Shown here: positions 1 to 9,354 of the stretch, piece by piece
How positions within the stretch are numbered: the stretch's first letter is position 1
Layout of the letters: the number at the start of each line of letters is the position of its first letter
Source of the DNA: CALJTV01 sp036821185
Lineage (GTDB): Bacteria > Chloroflexota > Dehalococcoidia > GIF9 > UBA5629
Reading direction: 5' to 3'
DNA: 64,000 bases
Assembly (NCBI GenBank): GCA_036821185.1
Contig: DAISKD010000003.1
Coordinates: 124,001-188,000, forward strand
Program-made: the position numbers and the translations under genes
The notes under the pieces: model-generated
What the model saw: only the letters and a program-made list of their open reading frames with translations
The model's database searches: none
What the model was told of the DNA's origin: nothing

Positions 1-1401
1 TTTAGCGACGGGCACATGTTGTAGAAAGTCGGTGGCGAGGTTGTTTTCCCGGGCGAGTTTTCTTGCTTCCGCGATAGGGATGGTGGCGAACATGCAGCGG
101 GCACAGCAGAGGTCAAGGGCTACAGGGTCGAGGGATGCCAGAGCTAGGCCCTCATTAACTTTAGCCCCCAGACCCACGCCCTGGTGGTCGATGTTCACCA
201 TCTGGATGGCATCAACCACGTGGAGCATGAAGATGCCCTGGTCCATGACCGCTCTGATGACGTCTGTCTGTGTGCCCGACATGCCGGCTGTCCTGGTGAC
301 GATATACTTACCGTCTTTATCCTTCGCTGGAAGTCCGGTATCCTCGTCCAGTCTGGGCACCCAGACCTGATGGGGAAGTTCGGTCTTCATACCGGGGCCG
401 GGCTTATAAGGGAAGGCGTATTTCCATTTGGTGCTGTCGGCGCCGTCCATCGGTGCTTCCATGGGATAAAGACCGATGCCGAGGTTTTTAATGGCGTTGG
501 TTATCAGATCGATGGCGTGGATCTTTAGCCGTGGCACGTTGATTATGACGCAGCCGGGGTAGTCTTTTAGGTCCTTGGGGTCTGTGGGGTCGCCCCCGAC
601 GATGACCTTGTGCAGGGTTATCTCTTTGTAGTTGGCGCCATCGGGGACGGGGATTGTCCGGGACTTGCCTTTCATGTCATGAGTACGGTTGAGGTCGTAG
701 ACCATGAGACGGTTGCCAGCCCTGCCCGGCGGGAGGTATGTGCCGGTGGTACTCTCTTCATAGCCGTTCATCGGATTATCCCGGTGGGAAGAGGGGTGTT
801 TATCGGCAAGGTATTTTCTGACGAAGTAGAAGCCCCAGCCGCCGTAGAAGTCGCCGCTGCGCCCTTCGATGACGGCTTCGGTGGTGACCTTTTTGCCCTT
901 ACCGAAGACGTAAGTGTAGTAGCCTGCGTTCATGGCGGTGGCGCTGGCAGCTTCACCGAGCATCATGTCACAGTAATTGATTTCCAGGACATCGTGGAAC
1001 CAACGCATCAGCGTTGCGATAACCGTCCAGTTGGTGCAGGCACTATCGCCCAGCCCCTCGCCGTGCGTTATCGGGTCAAGTCCGGTGGGTGCCACCAGGT
1101 TTGGTTTGAAAAGCAGCTTCTCGCCAGCGTTGACTTCGGACTTGACCCTGGTGCTGAAGTTCGTCCTCTCGTCTAGCAGGCTCAAAGCTAAGGCGAGGCT
1201 GTTATAGATGTAGTCTATCCGCTCTATTATCTTTTGCCAGGCTTCGACACTTGATTCATCGATGACCTTTTGGAGCAGTTCGGGGACCCCGACGTAGGCT
1301 TGTAACGGGTCCATGCGTACCACAGCCACCGGCGAGCCGTCGCTATCCAACTCTGCTTTCCCCAGGGGCGAATCAACGACCACCTTTGCCTTGGTTGTCA
1401 T
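1..1401 (-). CDS. DUF362 domain-containing protein (C-terminus cut by window edge)
   Basis: The reading frame opens with ATG at 1401, preceded by a purine-rich ribosome site (gagggag), and stays open for 467 codons to the left edge, so the C-terminus is missing. The protein begins MTTKAKVVVDSPLGKAEL and contains the DUF362-type segments LLFKPNLVAP, CVIINVPRLKIHAID followed by LITNAIKNLGIGLYP, and near the edge LALDLCCARCMFATIP with clustered cysteines. DUF362 proteins are poorly characterised and often lie near iron-sulfur enzymes, as here, where the next genes on the same strand are Fe-S and FAD redox proteins. The family call rests on the overall pattern of these motifs; no substrate can be assigned. 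Confidence 0.75.
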   Translation of the reverse strand, partial: MTTKAKVVVDSPLGKAELDSDGSPVAVVRMDPLQAYVGVPELLQKVIDESSVEAWQKIIERIDYIYNSLALALSLLDERTNFSTRVKSEVNAGEKLLFKPNLVAPTGLDPITHGEGLGDSACTNWTVIATLMRWFHDVLEINYCDMMLGEAASATAMNAGYYTYVFGKGKKVTTEAVIEGRSGDFYGGWGFYFVRKYLADKHPSSHRDNPMNGYEESTTGTYLPPGRAGNRLMVYDLNRTHDMKGKSRTIPVPDGANYKEITLHKVIVGGDPTDPKDLKDYPGCVIINVPRLKIHAIDLITNAIKNLGIGLYPMEAPMDGADSTKWKYAFPYKPGPGMKTELPHQVWVPRLDEDTGLPAKDKDGKYIVTRTAGMSGTQTDVIRAVMDQGIFMLHVVDAIQMVNIDHQGVGLGAKVNEGLALASLDPVALDLCCARCMFATIPIAEARKLARENNLATDFLQHVPVAK

Positions 1402-1498
1402 TTTGTCTCCCTCAGATTATCCTAAGTCATTCTATTGCACCAAAGCTTTACATAAGCCTAACTGTCAAACTATCGTGCTCAAAACAAAGCGGGTGCTT

Positions 1499-2671
1499 CT
1501 ATGGCAGCGCCTCTTTCAGGACCTGGGAGATATCCTTTACTGCGAGTTTTCCCTCCAGGTTTTCAGCCTTCACGGCGTCGGTGAGCATGGTCAGGCAGCC
1601 GGGGCAGGCGACTGCCAGGACATCAGCCCCGGTGGCATAAGCCTCCCTTACCCTGATACGCGCCGGGCTGTCCTCGCCCCCAGCCAGCAGGTCCATGACA
1701 AAGTTGCCGCTGCCGCCACCGCAGCAGAAGGCGTCCTTTCTATTCCGCTCCATCTCCACCAGTTCCAGCCCGGGGACACTTTTCAGTACCTGTCGGGGCT
1801 CATCGTAGATATTATTGTACCGCCCCAGGAAGCAGGGGTCTTGATAGGTGACCTTCAAGGTTTTTCGGGAGGGCTTCGTCTTCTTTCTTGCAACCAGCTC
1901 TGCCAGTAGTTCAGTGTAGTGGTATATCTCGAAGCTGCCACCAATGCCGGGGTAATTGTTTTTCATGGTATTGTAGCCATGGGGGCAAAGTGTGACCACC
2001 TTACTGACGCCAAGCTCCTTGAACTTCTGTATGTTCTTTTCAGCCAGGTTTTGGAACAGTCCCAGCTCGCCCAGCATATAGACTTCGTTGCCGCAGCATT
2101 CCTCATCGCTGCCCAGGATGCCGAAGGGCACTCCCGACGATTTAAGCACGTCACTTAGACCCTTCGCCATCTTCTGTCCGTTTTCGTCGTAGGAGCCGAG
2201 GCAGCCTACATATAGCAAAAATTCATCATCCTTGGAGTACAGCTTTGTTCCGTCAGCCCAGGCAGCCCTATCGCCTCTGAGCAGTTTAAACGGGTTACCG
2301 TATCCCTGCACGGCTTCGAAGAAGCGGGCCACCCGGGGTGGTATCCTGCCCTTTTCCACCATATCGCTCCTGGCACCGACTATCCAGTCGATGATGTCCG
2401 GGGCGAACTTCATGGGGCATTGTTCGGCGCAGTTCTTACAGGTGGTGCAGGTGTATAGTATTTCGGCGAGGTGCTCCGACCATTCGACCTCGCCCTTGAG
2501 CCAGGCGTAAATTAGCCACAGACGACCGCCGGTGGAGTAGGTCTCAAACCTGAACCGGCGATAGGGCGGACAATTGAATGATGAATAGTCCGTAGGGAAT
2601 TTGCAATAGCCACAGCGGAAGCATCTATGTATCTGACTGGCGTATTTCTGCTGCATTAGCTCATCTCCCAA
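1499..2671 (-). CDS. (Fe-S)-binding protein with CCG domains, HdrD/GlcF/GlpC-like
   Basis: A 390-residue soluble iron-sulfur protein, probably the electron-transfer partner of the FAD-linked oxidase encoded just upstream, with which it overlaps by 16 bp. The N-terminus has an atypical cluster C17-x2-C20-x2-C23 with C34, and a classical [4Fe-4S] motif at C75, C78, C81 and C85 (CTTCKNCAEQCP). The C-terminal half has two CCG-type segments: one around GCLGSYDENG, DEECCGNEVY and TLCPHGY, the other around DPCFLGRYNN, FCCGGGSGNF and VACPGC. CCG domains bind clusters in heterodisulfide reductase subunits and glycolate/lactate/glycerol-3-phosphate dehydrogenases. The substrate is unknown; the pairing with a GlcD-like flavoprotein suggests a 2-hydroxyacid or similar dehydrogenase. 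Confidence 0.85.
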   Translation of the reverse strand: MGDELMQQKYASQIHRCFRCGYCKFPTDYSSFNCPPYRRFRFETYSTGGRLWLIYAWLKGEVEWSEHLAEILYTCTTCKNCAEQCPMKFAPDIIDWIVGARSDMVEKGRIPPRVARFFEAVQGYGNPFKLLRGDRAAWADGTKLYSKDDEFLLYVGCLGSYDENGQKMAKGLSDVLKSSGVPFGILGSDEECCGNEVYMLGELGLFQNLAEKNIQKFKELGVSKVVTLCPHGYNTMKNNYPGIGGSFEIYHYTELLAELVARKKTKPSRKTLKVTYQDPCFLGRYNNIYDEPRQVLKSVPGLELVEMERNRKDAFCCGGGSGNFVMDLLAGGEDSPARIRVREAYATGADVLAVACPGCLTMLTDAVKAENLEGKLAVKDISQVLKEALP

Positions 2672-4047
2672 TTGCCCGGATTCATAATCCCGTTCGGGTC
2701 GAGAAGCTGCTTTATCTTTTTAATCAGGTTGAGGGTGTTGGGGTCCATCTTCTCCATTAACATTTTCTGCTCATCCATATCCGCTTTCCAGAGGACGGCA
2801 CCTTCCTCGAGGGCGAACTTGCTGCATTCGTCCAGTGCCTTTTTTGCCCTTGCCATCTCGTCCGGGTTAGCCCGATTGAAGGAGAAGGAGAAGGAAAACA
2901 TCATACAATGTCCCGAGCCGATAAGGCGTGTGGTGGAGCCGTAGAAGACGTTGTACTTGCTGGCCACCTCCTCCAGCTTGCGGATGAAAGCGGGGAACTT
3001 CTCGATGGGGGTTATCGGTCCGGCATATTGAAATCCGCCGCCCTTAGCCACGTCGGCGAACCTTGTTGTATCTTTCGATGGCATGGACAGCAGCGGTGCC
3101 TTGGTGTCCGGGGAAATGCTGAGAATTCCCACATCCCGGCTCTGAAAGTAGTCCCAGACTGCGTCCCAGACCATTTTCCGTTTGAATTCAAGCTCTTCAT
3201 CCGAGTCCCCGGTGATGTAAGTCATGATCCAGAACGTGCCTCTGAACCGTAAGGGGAGGGGCTGGGCAGAGATGACGACGTCCTCGACCATTTCGGTATG
3301 GCTGAGCTTGAGCAGGATGTCGGGCACCAGCTCAGCCTTGTCGGTGAGGAGCACCATCACGTCTCTCATTTTCTTACAGGGATAGAGCTTCAAGCCGAGC
3401 TTGGTTATGATGCCGGTGGTGCCGAACCAGCCGAGGAAAAGTCCGCTGAGGTCCGGTAGCGGTGGCCCTTTGGAAAACCAGTATGGGGACACTGAGCAGG
3501 AACCGATGCGGCAAACCTCGCCTGTGGGGAGCACGACCTCAAGGCCGGAGACCATGTCTGAATTGAAGCCGTGCTGGTGGGCCAGCCGTCCCTGTCCGTG
3601 TATCACGGCATTGGCTACTACAGTGGCTGATGGTGGTGCATCGGGCATGCTATGCCTCAGGTGCGGGTGATGCTTTTGGAGGTAGCTCTTCAGCGCGCCC
3701 TGGGTGGTACCGCCCTCGACGATTACGTACCTTGCGGTCTCGTTCACTTCCAGGATCCTGTCCATCCTCTTCATGTCCAGCAGGATACCACCTTTCTGGG
3801 GGATGACCAGGCCGGTGAGCGCCAGCCCTGCTCCTGCTGGGACTATCGGTATTTTCTCCCGGTTTGCCAGCCTGACTATCTCCTGCACCTCTTCGGTGGT
3901 TTTAGGCAGCACTACGAAGTCCGGCTCGTGAGCCGGCATCAGACCGCCGTCTCGGGCGTAGAAATATTTCTCCTCCTTGCTGACAGAAACAAAGTCCTTG
4001 CCCACTATTTTCACCAGTGACTCGTATATAGCATTAGTGGTCACCAT
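2656..4047 (-). CDS. FAD-linked oxidase, GlcD/D-lactate dehydrogenase-like
   Basis: A 463-residue flavoprotein of the VAO/PCMH family. The FAD-binding domain lies at about residues 40-220, with VVLPKTTEEVQEIVRLANR and then IPIVPAGAGLALTG, the usual P-x-G-x-G-type FAD loop. The C-terminal half resembles FAD-oxidase_C, ending LNLIKKIKQLLDPNGIMNPGNWEM, the typical terminus of GlcD-like enzymes. The gene sits 3 bp downstream of one Fe-S protein and overlaps the next, so the three very likely form one oxidoreductase in which this subunit oxidises the organic substrate and passes electrons to the clusters. Glycolate, lactate or another 2-hydroxyacid are candidates; the sequence does not decide between them. 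Confidence 0.88.
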   Translation of the reverse strand: MVTTNAIYESLVKIVGKDFVSVSKEEKYFYARDGGLMPAHEPDFVVLPKTTEEVQEIVRLANREKIPIVPAGAGLALTGLVIPQKGGILLDMKRMDRILEVNETARYVIVEGGTTQGALKSYLQKHHPHLRHSMPDAPPSATVVANAVIHGQGRLAHQHGFNSDMVSGLEVVLPTGEVCRIGSCSVSPYWFSKGPPLPDLSGLFLGWFGTTGIITKLGLKLYPCKKMRDVMVLLTDKAELVPDILLKLSHTEMVEDVVISAQPLPLRFRGTFWIMTYITGDSDEELEFKRKMVWDAVWDYFQSRDVGILSISPDTKAPLLSMPSKDTTRFADVAKGGGFQYAGPITPIEKFPAFIRKLEEVASKYNVFYGSTTRLIGSGHCMMFSFSFSFNRANPDEMARAKKALDECSKFALEEGAVLWKADMDEQKMLMEKMDPNTLNLIKKIKQLLDPNGIMNPGNWEMS

Positions 4048-4050
4048 AGC

Positions 4051-5100
4051 TTACACCTCCACTGCTAGTTCGGGCAGCTTGAGCGATTGGGCTTCTCCTA
4101 TTGCCAGCTTGCACAGGTCTATAATATGTATCGGTTTTATACCCTTTCTGGAGACTTTATCGGCAAGGGCGTCCCAGCAGGCAGGACAATTGAATACGCA
4201 GTACTCGGCGCCGGATCTCACCATGTCATCTATATTTCTCTTCTGAATGTCGTCTGCCAGGGCCGGCCCCTTACCCATGCGGATGATCTCGGCACAGCAG
4301 AGGGCATTCTCTCCGTCGTATTCCCGTTCCAACCTTTTCACGCCAATGAGGTTGAAAATATCGTTGAGGAAGTGGTCTGTCTCGGGGACGAGTCGAGCCG
4401 AACAGTTGCGCTGGTAAGCGGCCTTGATTCCTAGCTTCTTAACCAGTTTGTCGAGTTGTTTGAGCCTGCCATAAAGGTACTCAAAATAATGGATGGGCTT
4501 GAATGACAGTTCAATGCCGTAAGCCGGTGTCAGCGAGGCAAAGGTGCCGTAGCATTCATCATGGAGGCAGACGAGTTCCCTGATGCCGAGTTTCCTGATG
4601 TTTTCTATTATTCGAGGAAGCCTATCTTTTATCACCGATGCCCTGGCATAGTGCAGGTATACCGCATTGCAGAAAAACTCCTGTCCGAAGATTACGGCTC
4701 CGGCGATATCTTCGAACAGCTTACCTCTGACCAGCGTGTTGAAGTGAGGCAGGAAACAGTAAGATAGTGCTTTCTCCCCCACTTTACCCACCATGAATCT
4801 GCCCACCGGCTGGCACTGGTTAATCCACATGGTTACTATGGGCCTGGGCGCCGGCAGGATGCCCTTTTCCTCCTGCCGTTCCACGATAAAATAGAACGGG
4901 TTGTTGCCGAAAGGGCAGTACTCCTGGCAGGCGTAACAGGTGGTACAGGCTTCTAGCACGAAAGAGTCCTCGCCGTGGATGATCTTCTGCCATTCCCTTT
5001 TGGCCGTCTCTTTATCCAGGCGCAGATACTGACACCTGGTGAGGCAGAAGATGCCTTTGCAGTCTGCGCATTTGGTTCTGTCAAATTTCAGTTCTAGCAT
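4051..5100 (-). CDS. (Fe-S)-binding protein with N-terminal ferredoxin motifs and a CCG-type C-terminus
   Basis: I start this gene at ATG 5100 (MLELKFDRTKCADCKG, 349 residues) because gagagg lies about 8 nt upstream; a longer reading to 5259 has no site and runs into the divergent promoter region. The N-terminus has two cysteine sets (KCADCKGIFCLTRC and CTTCYACQEYCP) expected to hold [4Fe-4S] clusters. The C-terminus has ALCCAEI and NCPACWDAL, a CCG-like pattern. It is a clear paralog of the divergently transcribed protein at 5357-6394: both share an LGxKxAxQxNC stretch, an FxxIFxLIGV stretch and the NALCC motif. It lies upstream of the FAD oxidase gene and is probably its first electron-transfer subunit. 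Confidence 0.82.
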   Translation of the reverse strand: MLELKFDRTKCADCKGIFCLTRCQYLRLDKETAKREWQKIIHGEDSFVLEACTTCYACQEYCPFGNNPFYFIVERQEEKGILPAPRPIVTMWINQCQPVGRFMVGKVGEKALSYCFLPHFNTLVRGKLFEDIAGAVIFGQEFFCNAVYLHYARASVIKDRLPRIIENIRKLGIRELVCLHDECYGTFASLTPAYGIELSFKPIHYFEYLYGRLKQLDKLVKKLGIKAAYQRNCSARLVPETDHFLNDIFNLIGVKRLEREYDGENALCCAEIIRMGKGPALADDIQKRNIDDMVRSGAEYCVFNCPACWDALADKVSRKGIKPIHIIDLCKLAIGEAQSLKLPELAVEV

Positions 5101-5274
5101 TTTGGTCTGACCTCTCAATTGTTTGTTGCTGGTGCCAGGTTCCCCAGTAGGGCTAGCTATGTGCCGAGCTAGAAGGCTTGTCCCTGCTGCACGAAGTATA
5201 TCACTGCCGGGTGTCAGTGAGAAGATGGCGAGCACACGAATAGTCATAAAAATTGACAAAACCTTTTATAGGCG

Positions 5275-5290
5275 ACCGGGCGCGCCCGGT
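5275..5290. promoter_or_regulatory. Perfect 16-bp palindrome in the divergent Fe-S gene spacer
   Basis: The sequence ACCGGGCGCGCCCGGT equals its own reverse complement. It sits in the 256-bp spacer between two divergently transcribed paralogous Fe-S protein genes, 67 bp before the plus-strand start. TTGACA hexamers lie on each side (5253-5258 and 5297-5302), but neither has a convincing -10 at 16-18 bp. It may be an operator. A transcript hairpin is also possible since a short T run follows, but no gene converges here that would need a terminator. Confidence 0.5.
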
Positions 5291-5356
5291 GTATTTTTGA
5301 CAACGGACAATGGTAAACTATCGCCTAAAGCCAAGACCAATTCAAGGAGATGAACG

Positions 5357-6394
5357 ATGTGGGATGCTTCTAAGTGCGACCTGTGCGGTGATTGTCTGGT
5401 GAAGTGTCGCTATGTGGACTATGATAAGGACAGGGCGGTGGCTGAGCTCAAACTGCTGATGGAGGGCAGGGATGCTGAGATTCTGCATAAGTGCGTTACC
5501 TGCCTTGCCTGTAGTAGCTACTGTCCTACGGGTGCTGACCCGGCTGACCTTATCTTCCAAATGCAGGAGAAAGTGGGCACCTGCCCCATAGCGATGATTG
5601 GCAAACAGACGCTGGAAGGGCTGGCTAAGGGGCTTGAGGGGCTGGGAGAGCCAAGGCAAGTGATACCTGGCGAACCAGGCAAACCGCTGTTATCGCTGGA
5701 CTCCTTTCGAATTGACGAGTTCCCGGAAGGCACGCTGGACAGCCAGCTATTTAAAGGCATGACCGTGGTGAGAGGTGCAGAATTCATGTCGCTTGCCGGG
5801 TGCATTCATATGGGCGGGAGGAGCTTTGTCGGCAGTTATGGCCAGCTCGTCCTCAACAGGCTGGCCAGCTTTGGTAAGGAAGTTGTCTATATGCATAACG
5901 AAGGCTTTGTGCTGGCCCAGGTGAAGGCTAAGGAGTATGGATTTAATGTCCCCTTCAAGTACATGCATCTTTACGAATACCTGTACAAGTACCTGACGGA
6001 GAACAGGGGCAGCATTACCAAGCTGGGGAAAAAGGTGGCCTTTCAGGCCAACTGTGCCACCAGGTGGATTCCTGAGTATGATGCTTTTCTGGACAGGATA
6101 TTTGAGCTTATCGGCGTGGAGAGACCGCCGAGGAAATATGAGCGGCTAAATGCCCTGTGCTGCAGCGCACCGATTATCTACACTAACAGGGAACTTGCCA
6201 TCGAGATACAGAAGGAGAACTTTGAAGATGCCATAGCCCGTGGCGCCGATGCTATTGTGACCTGTTGCCCGGTCTGCGACAGGGTGTTCCGTCGGCCCAG
6301 CTCGCAATTCGGTCTGCCCAAGATTTTCATAACTGACCTGTGCCGCATTGCCCTGGGGGAGAAGCCGTGGCCGGAAAGGACGGAGGGGAAGTAA
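5357..6394 (+). CDS. (Fe-S)-binding protein, paralog of the divergent 4051-5100 gene
   Basis: A 345-residue protein with ATG at 5357 and a strong aaggaga site 6 nt before it. Motifs: KCDLCGDCLVKC at the N-terminus, CVTCLACSSYCPTGADP at about residues 40-55, and CCG-like ALCCSAP and TCCPVCDRVF near the C-terminus, all typical of Fe-S electron carriers of the HdrD/GlcF type. The central region aligns with the divergent paralog. It is followed by a possible weak terminator and then the P-type ATPase, so it is probably monocistronic. It may be an alternative partner for the same FAD oxidase or serve a separate acceptor; the sequence does not say which. Confidence 0.82.
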   Translation: MWDASKCDLCGDCLVKCRYVDYDKDRAVAELKLLMEGRDAEILHKCVTCLACSSYCPTGADPADLIFQMQEKVGTCPIAMIGKQTLEGLAKGLEGLGEPRQVIPGEPGKPLLSLDSFRIDEFPEGTLDSQLFKGMTVVRGAEFMSLAGCIHMGGRSFVGSYGQLVLNRLASFGKEVVYMHNEGFVLAQVKAKEYGFNVPFKYMHLYEYLYKYLTENRGSITKLGKKVAFQANCATRWIPEYDAFLDRIFELIGVERPPRKYERLNALCCSAPIIYTNRELAIEIQKENFEDAIARGADAIVTCCPVCDRVFRRPSSQFGLPKIFITDLCRIALGEKPWPERTEGK

Positions 6395-6396
6395 CC

Positions 6397-6424
6397 CCAG
6401 CGGTGCTGTGCCGCCTGGCGTTTT
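6397..6424 (+). terminator. Possible weak intrinsic terminator after the Fe-S protein gene
   Basis: CCAGCGG (6397-6403) pairs with CCGCCTGG (6411-6418) with one bulged base and a 7-nt loop, followed by TTTT at 6421-6424. It begins 3 nt after the stop codon of the preceding gene. The stem is short and bulged, so this is a tentative call. Confidence 0.35.
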
Positions 6425-6508
6425 GTCACCAAATAGCGATGGTACGGTATTGCCCTGTGGCTGGTTGATCGGAGGATAACTGGTCCTTTGTGTGGGAGAC
6501 TGGCGCTC

Positions 6509-6517
6509 TGCTATAAT
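6509..6517 (+). promoter_or_regulatory. Extended -10 promoter for the Ca2+-ATPase gene
   Basis: TGCTATAAT is a perfect -10 hexamer with the extended TGn element, about 108 bp ahead of the GTG start. No good -35 is visible at 17 bp, which extended -10 promoters do not strictly need. The leader would be about 100 nt. Confidence 0.5.
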
Positions 6518-6624
6518 TTGCCCCGGTGCAGGTTTTGAGACTTTAAGCAACGGATATCGATGGGCTCTCCTCATTATTTTGGCACTGCAAACGAATTCGG
6601 CATTGTATTTATGGTGACCACTGT

Positions 6625-9354
6625 GTGGATGCTGTTTCTATGAGGACCGCGGATAACTGGCACAACCTTGATGTTGCCGAGGTGCTGAATCGGCTTGGTT
6701 CAGACCCCAGATCGGGTCTATCTCAAGATGAGGTGCAGCAACGGCTTGCTAAGTGCGGTGCCAATGAACTGGCAGGGAAAAAGAGGGCCTCGGCGTGGCA
6801 GCTTTTTCTTGAGCAGTTCAAGAACTTCCTGATAATAATCCTGCTGGTGGCGGTGGCACTGTCGGCGGTATTGGGCGAGGTGGCCGACGCCATCGTCATC
6901 TTCGTTATCGTGCTGTTTGCCGCCGGACTAGGCTTTTTCCAGGAATACCGCGCTGAGCGGGCGATGGAGGCGCTAAAGAGGATGGCGGCACCGGTGGCAC
7001 GGGTGATTAGGGGTGGGCAGGAAATGGTGGTACCAGCCCGGGAGCTGGTGCCGGGAGATATCGTGTTGCTGAGTACCGGGGACAAGGTGCCGGCAGATAT
7101 GCGACTTGTCCAGGCGGTAAATCTGAGGACGGAGGAAGCGCCTCTTACCGGCGAGTCGACTCCGGTGGAGAAGACGGTCGAGCCTCTGGAGGGCAAGGTA
7201 CCTCTGGGCGATAGGGCAAACATGGCGTTTATGGGCACGGTCGTAGTCTATGGCAGAGGGGTGGGTGTGGTCACTGCCACAGGTATGTCAACGGAGTTTG
7301 GCAAAATTGCGGCACTTCTCGAGGCGGTGGAAAAAGAGAGGACGCCTCTTCAGGTCAACCTTGATAGACTGGGAAAGTTAATAGGCGCTGTGGCCCTGGT
7401 GCTTTGTTTTGTCCTGGCTGCCATCGGGGTGATGAGGGGGCACGAGATACTGGAGATGGTCATCTGGGGGGTAAGCTTGGCGGTGGCCGCGGTACCGGAG
7501 GCTCTGCCCGCGGTGGTCACCATATCGCTGGCTTTAGGCGTACAGAGGATGGTACAACGCCATGCCCTCATCCGGAAATTGCCGGCGGTGGAGACCCTGG
7601 GCTGTACCACATTTATCTGTTCTGATAAAACGGGTACGCTCACTCAAAACCAGATGATGGTGAGGCGTATCTTTGTGGATGGTAAGACCATCGAGGTCAC
7701 TGGGAGCGGTTATGAACCCAAGGGTGGCTTTTATGTCGATGGTCTACCTGTGGATGTTCAAAGTGAGCCTGGCCTGCAAATGTTGCTTCAGGGAGTTACG
7801 CTGTGCAGCGATGCTTCACTGGTGTGTCTCGACGGGTGCTGGCAGGTGAGGGGTGACCCCACAGAGGGTGCTTTGGTGGTGGCTGCTATGAAGGCCGGGC
7901 TTGAGTTGCAACGACTATGTGAGCTGCTGCCACGCATCGATGAGGTCCCATTCAGTGCGGAGACGAAGATGATGGTTACCATCCACAGGACTGACGATGG
8001 ACGGGCCATCGCCTTTTCTAAAGGTGCCCCCGAAGTTGTCCTCGATCGTTGTAAGTCTATCTATCGTGGTGGGGTGGAGGTGGAGCTCGGCGTTGAGGAC
8101 AGAAAACATATTCTTGGCGTGGCTCAGGAGATGGCTGAGGACGCGCTGCGCGTCCTGGGGGTAGCTTACCAGTGGCTACCCAACGGGAAGGCTGGAGTTA
8201 GTCTTGCGGATAAGGACATGGTGTTTCTGGGGCTGGTGGGGATGATAGACCCACCCCGGGGTGAGGCAGAGGCGGCGGTGAAGCTTTGCGAGCAGGCTGG
8301 GATAAAGTCGGTGATGATAACCGGTGACCACAAAGTCACGGCGGTGGCGATTGCCAGAGAATTGGGCATGTTCAAAGGCGGCATCGCTCTCAGCGGGGAT
8401 GAGCTGGACAGATTAAGTGATGAAGAATTCGAGGCGCTGGTGGAGAAGGTGGAAGTATATTCCAGGGTATCGCCGGCGCATAAGCTCCGGGTTGTGGAAG
8501 CTCTGGCGAAGAAAGGACATGTGGTGGCGATGACCGGGGACGGCATCAATGATGCACCGGCGCTAAAGAAGGCGGATATCGGAGTAGCTATGGGCATCAC
8601 TGGCACCGATGTCACCAAGGAGGCGGCTGACATGGTGCTCACCGACGACAACTTTGCCTCGATAGTGGCAGCGGTGGAGGAGGGAAGGGGCATCTTCGAC
8701 AACATCAAGAAGTACTTGATGTTTCTGCTTTCGTCCAATGTCGGAGAGATTTTGCTGATGGCAGGTGCCATCCTCTTTGGACCTTTGATCGGACTCCCCC
8801 CGGGGGCGATACCTTTGATTGCCATACAAATACTCTTTGTCAACCTGGTAACCGATGGTCTGCCGGCGATTGCACTCTCTGTAGACCCGGCGGCACCGGA
8901 CATAATGCAGCGCAAGCCGCGGCCTCGGGGGCAGGGGATTTTCACTGCACCGGTGGTAACGCTGATACTCGTAGGCGGAATATGGTCCTGTCTGGTGAAC
9001 CTAGCGATTTTCAAATGGGCACTGGACGTAGGTAAAGAGATGGTGGAGGCGCAGTGCCTCTGTTTTCTTACCCTTGTCATGATACAGTTTTTCAAAGCAT
9101 ACAACTTTCGCTCAGAGAGGCACTCGGTGTTCAAGCTCGGCATATTCAAGAACAGGTGGCTGAATTGGGCTGTGGGCTCCCAGATTTTGCTGATGCTGGC
9201 GATTATTTATGTACCTTTCCTTCAGAAAGTGTTCCGCACTTACCCGCTGGACGGCCTTGACTGGGCACTTTCTATACTCCTGTCCCTATCTATCTTCCCG
9301 GTGCTGGAGTTGAGCAAATTCCTATTACAGCGGCTGGGGAAAGCGCAGGCGTGA
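6625..9354 (+). CDS. Cation-transporting P-type ATPase, P2A (Ca2+-ATPase-like)
   Basis: A 909-residue integral membrane pump with the full P-type order: N-terminal actuator segment with LTGES, membrane helix 4 motif AVPEALPAVV (the PE(A/G)LP of P2A Ca2+ pumps), phosphorylation motif DKTGTLT with the aspartate at residue 334, the nucleotide-binding domain, MTGDGINDAPALKKADIGVAMG in the hinge, and a C-terminal set of membrane helices. The length fits SERCA/PMR1-like bacterial pumps. It should export Ca2+ (or Mn2+) at the cost of ATP. I use the GTG start at 6625, which has ggtga 7 nt before it; an ATG at 6640 has no visible site. It appears monocistronic, ahead of a long non-coding stretch. Confidence 0.93.
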   Translation: MDAVSMRTADNWHNLDVAEVLNRLGSDPRSGLSQDEVQQRLAKCGANELAGKKRASAWQLFLEQFKNFLIIILLVAVALSAVLGEVADAIVIFVIVLFAAGLGFFQEYRAERAMEALKRMAAPVARVIRGGQEMVVPARELVPGDIVLLSTGDKVPADMRLVQAVNLRTEEAPLTGESTPVEKTVEPLEGKVPLGDRANMAFMGTVVVYGRGVGVVTATGMSTEFGKIAALLEAVEKERTPLQVNLDRLGKLIGAVALVLCFVLAAIGVMRGHEILEMVIWGVSLAVAAVPEALPAVVTISLALGVQRMVQRHALIRKLPAVETLGCTTFICSDKTGTLTQNQMMVRRIFVDGKTIEVTGSGYEPKGGFYVDGLPVDVQSEPGLQMLLQGVTLCSDASLVCLDGCWQVRGDPTEGALVVAAMKAGLELQRLCELLPRIDEVPFSAETKMMVTIHRTDDGRAIAFSKGAPEVVLDRCKSIYRGGVEVELGVEDRKHILGVAQEMAEDALRVLGVAYQWLPNGKAGVSLADKDMVFLGLVGMIDPPRGEAEAAVKLCEQAGIKSVMITGDHKVTAVAIARELGMFKGGIALSGDELDRLSDEEFEALVEKVEVYSRVSPAHKLRVVEALAKKGHVVAMTGDGINDAPALKKADIGVAMGITGTDVTKEAADMVLTDDNFASIVAAVEEGRGIFDNIKKYLMFLLSSNVGEILLMAGAILFGPLIGLPPGAIPLIAIQILFVNLVTDGLPAIALSVDPAAPDIMQRKPRPRGQGIFTAPVVTLILVGGIWSCLVNLAIFKWALDVGKEMVEAQCLCFLTLVMIQFFKAYNFRSERHSVFKLGIFKNRWLNWAVGSQILLMLAIIYVPFLQKVFRTYPLDGLDWALSILLSLSIFPVLELSKFLLQRLGKAQA

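Noticed and set aside
5253..5302. Two TTGACA hexamers as promoter -35 boxes in the divergent Fe-S spacer
   Set aside because: Neither has a credible -10 at 16-18 bp, so I report only the palindrome.
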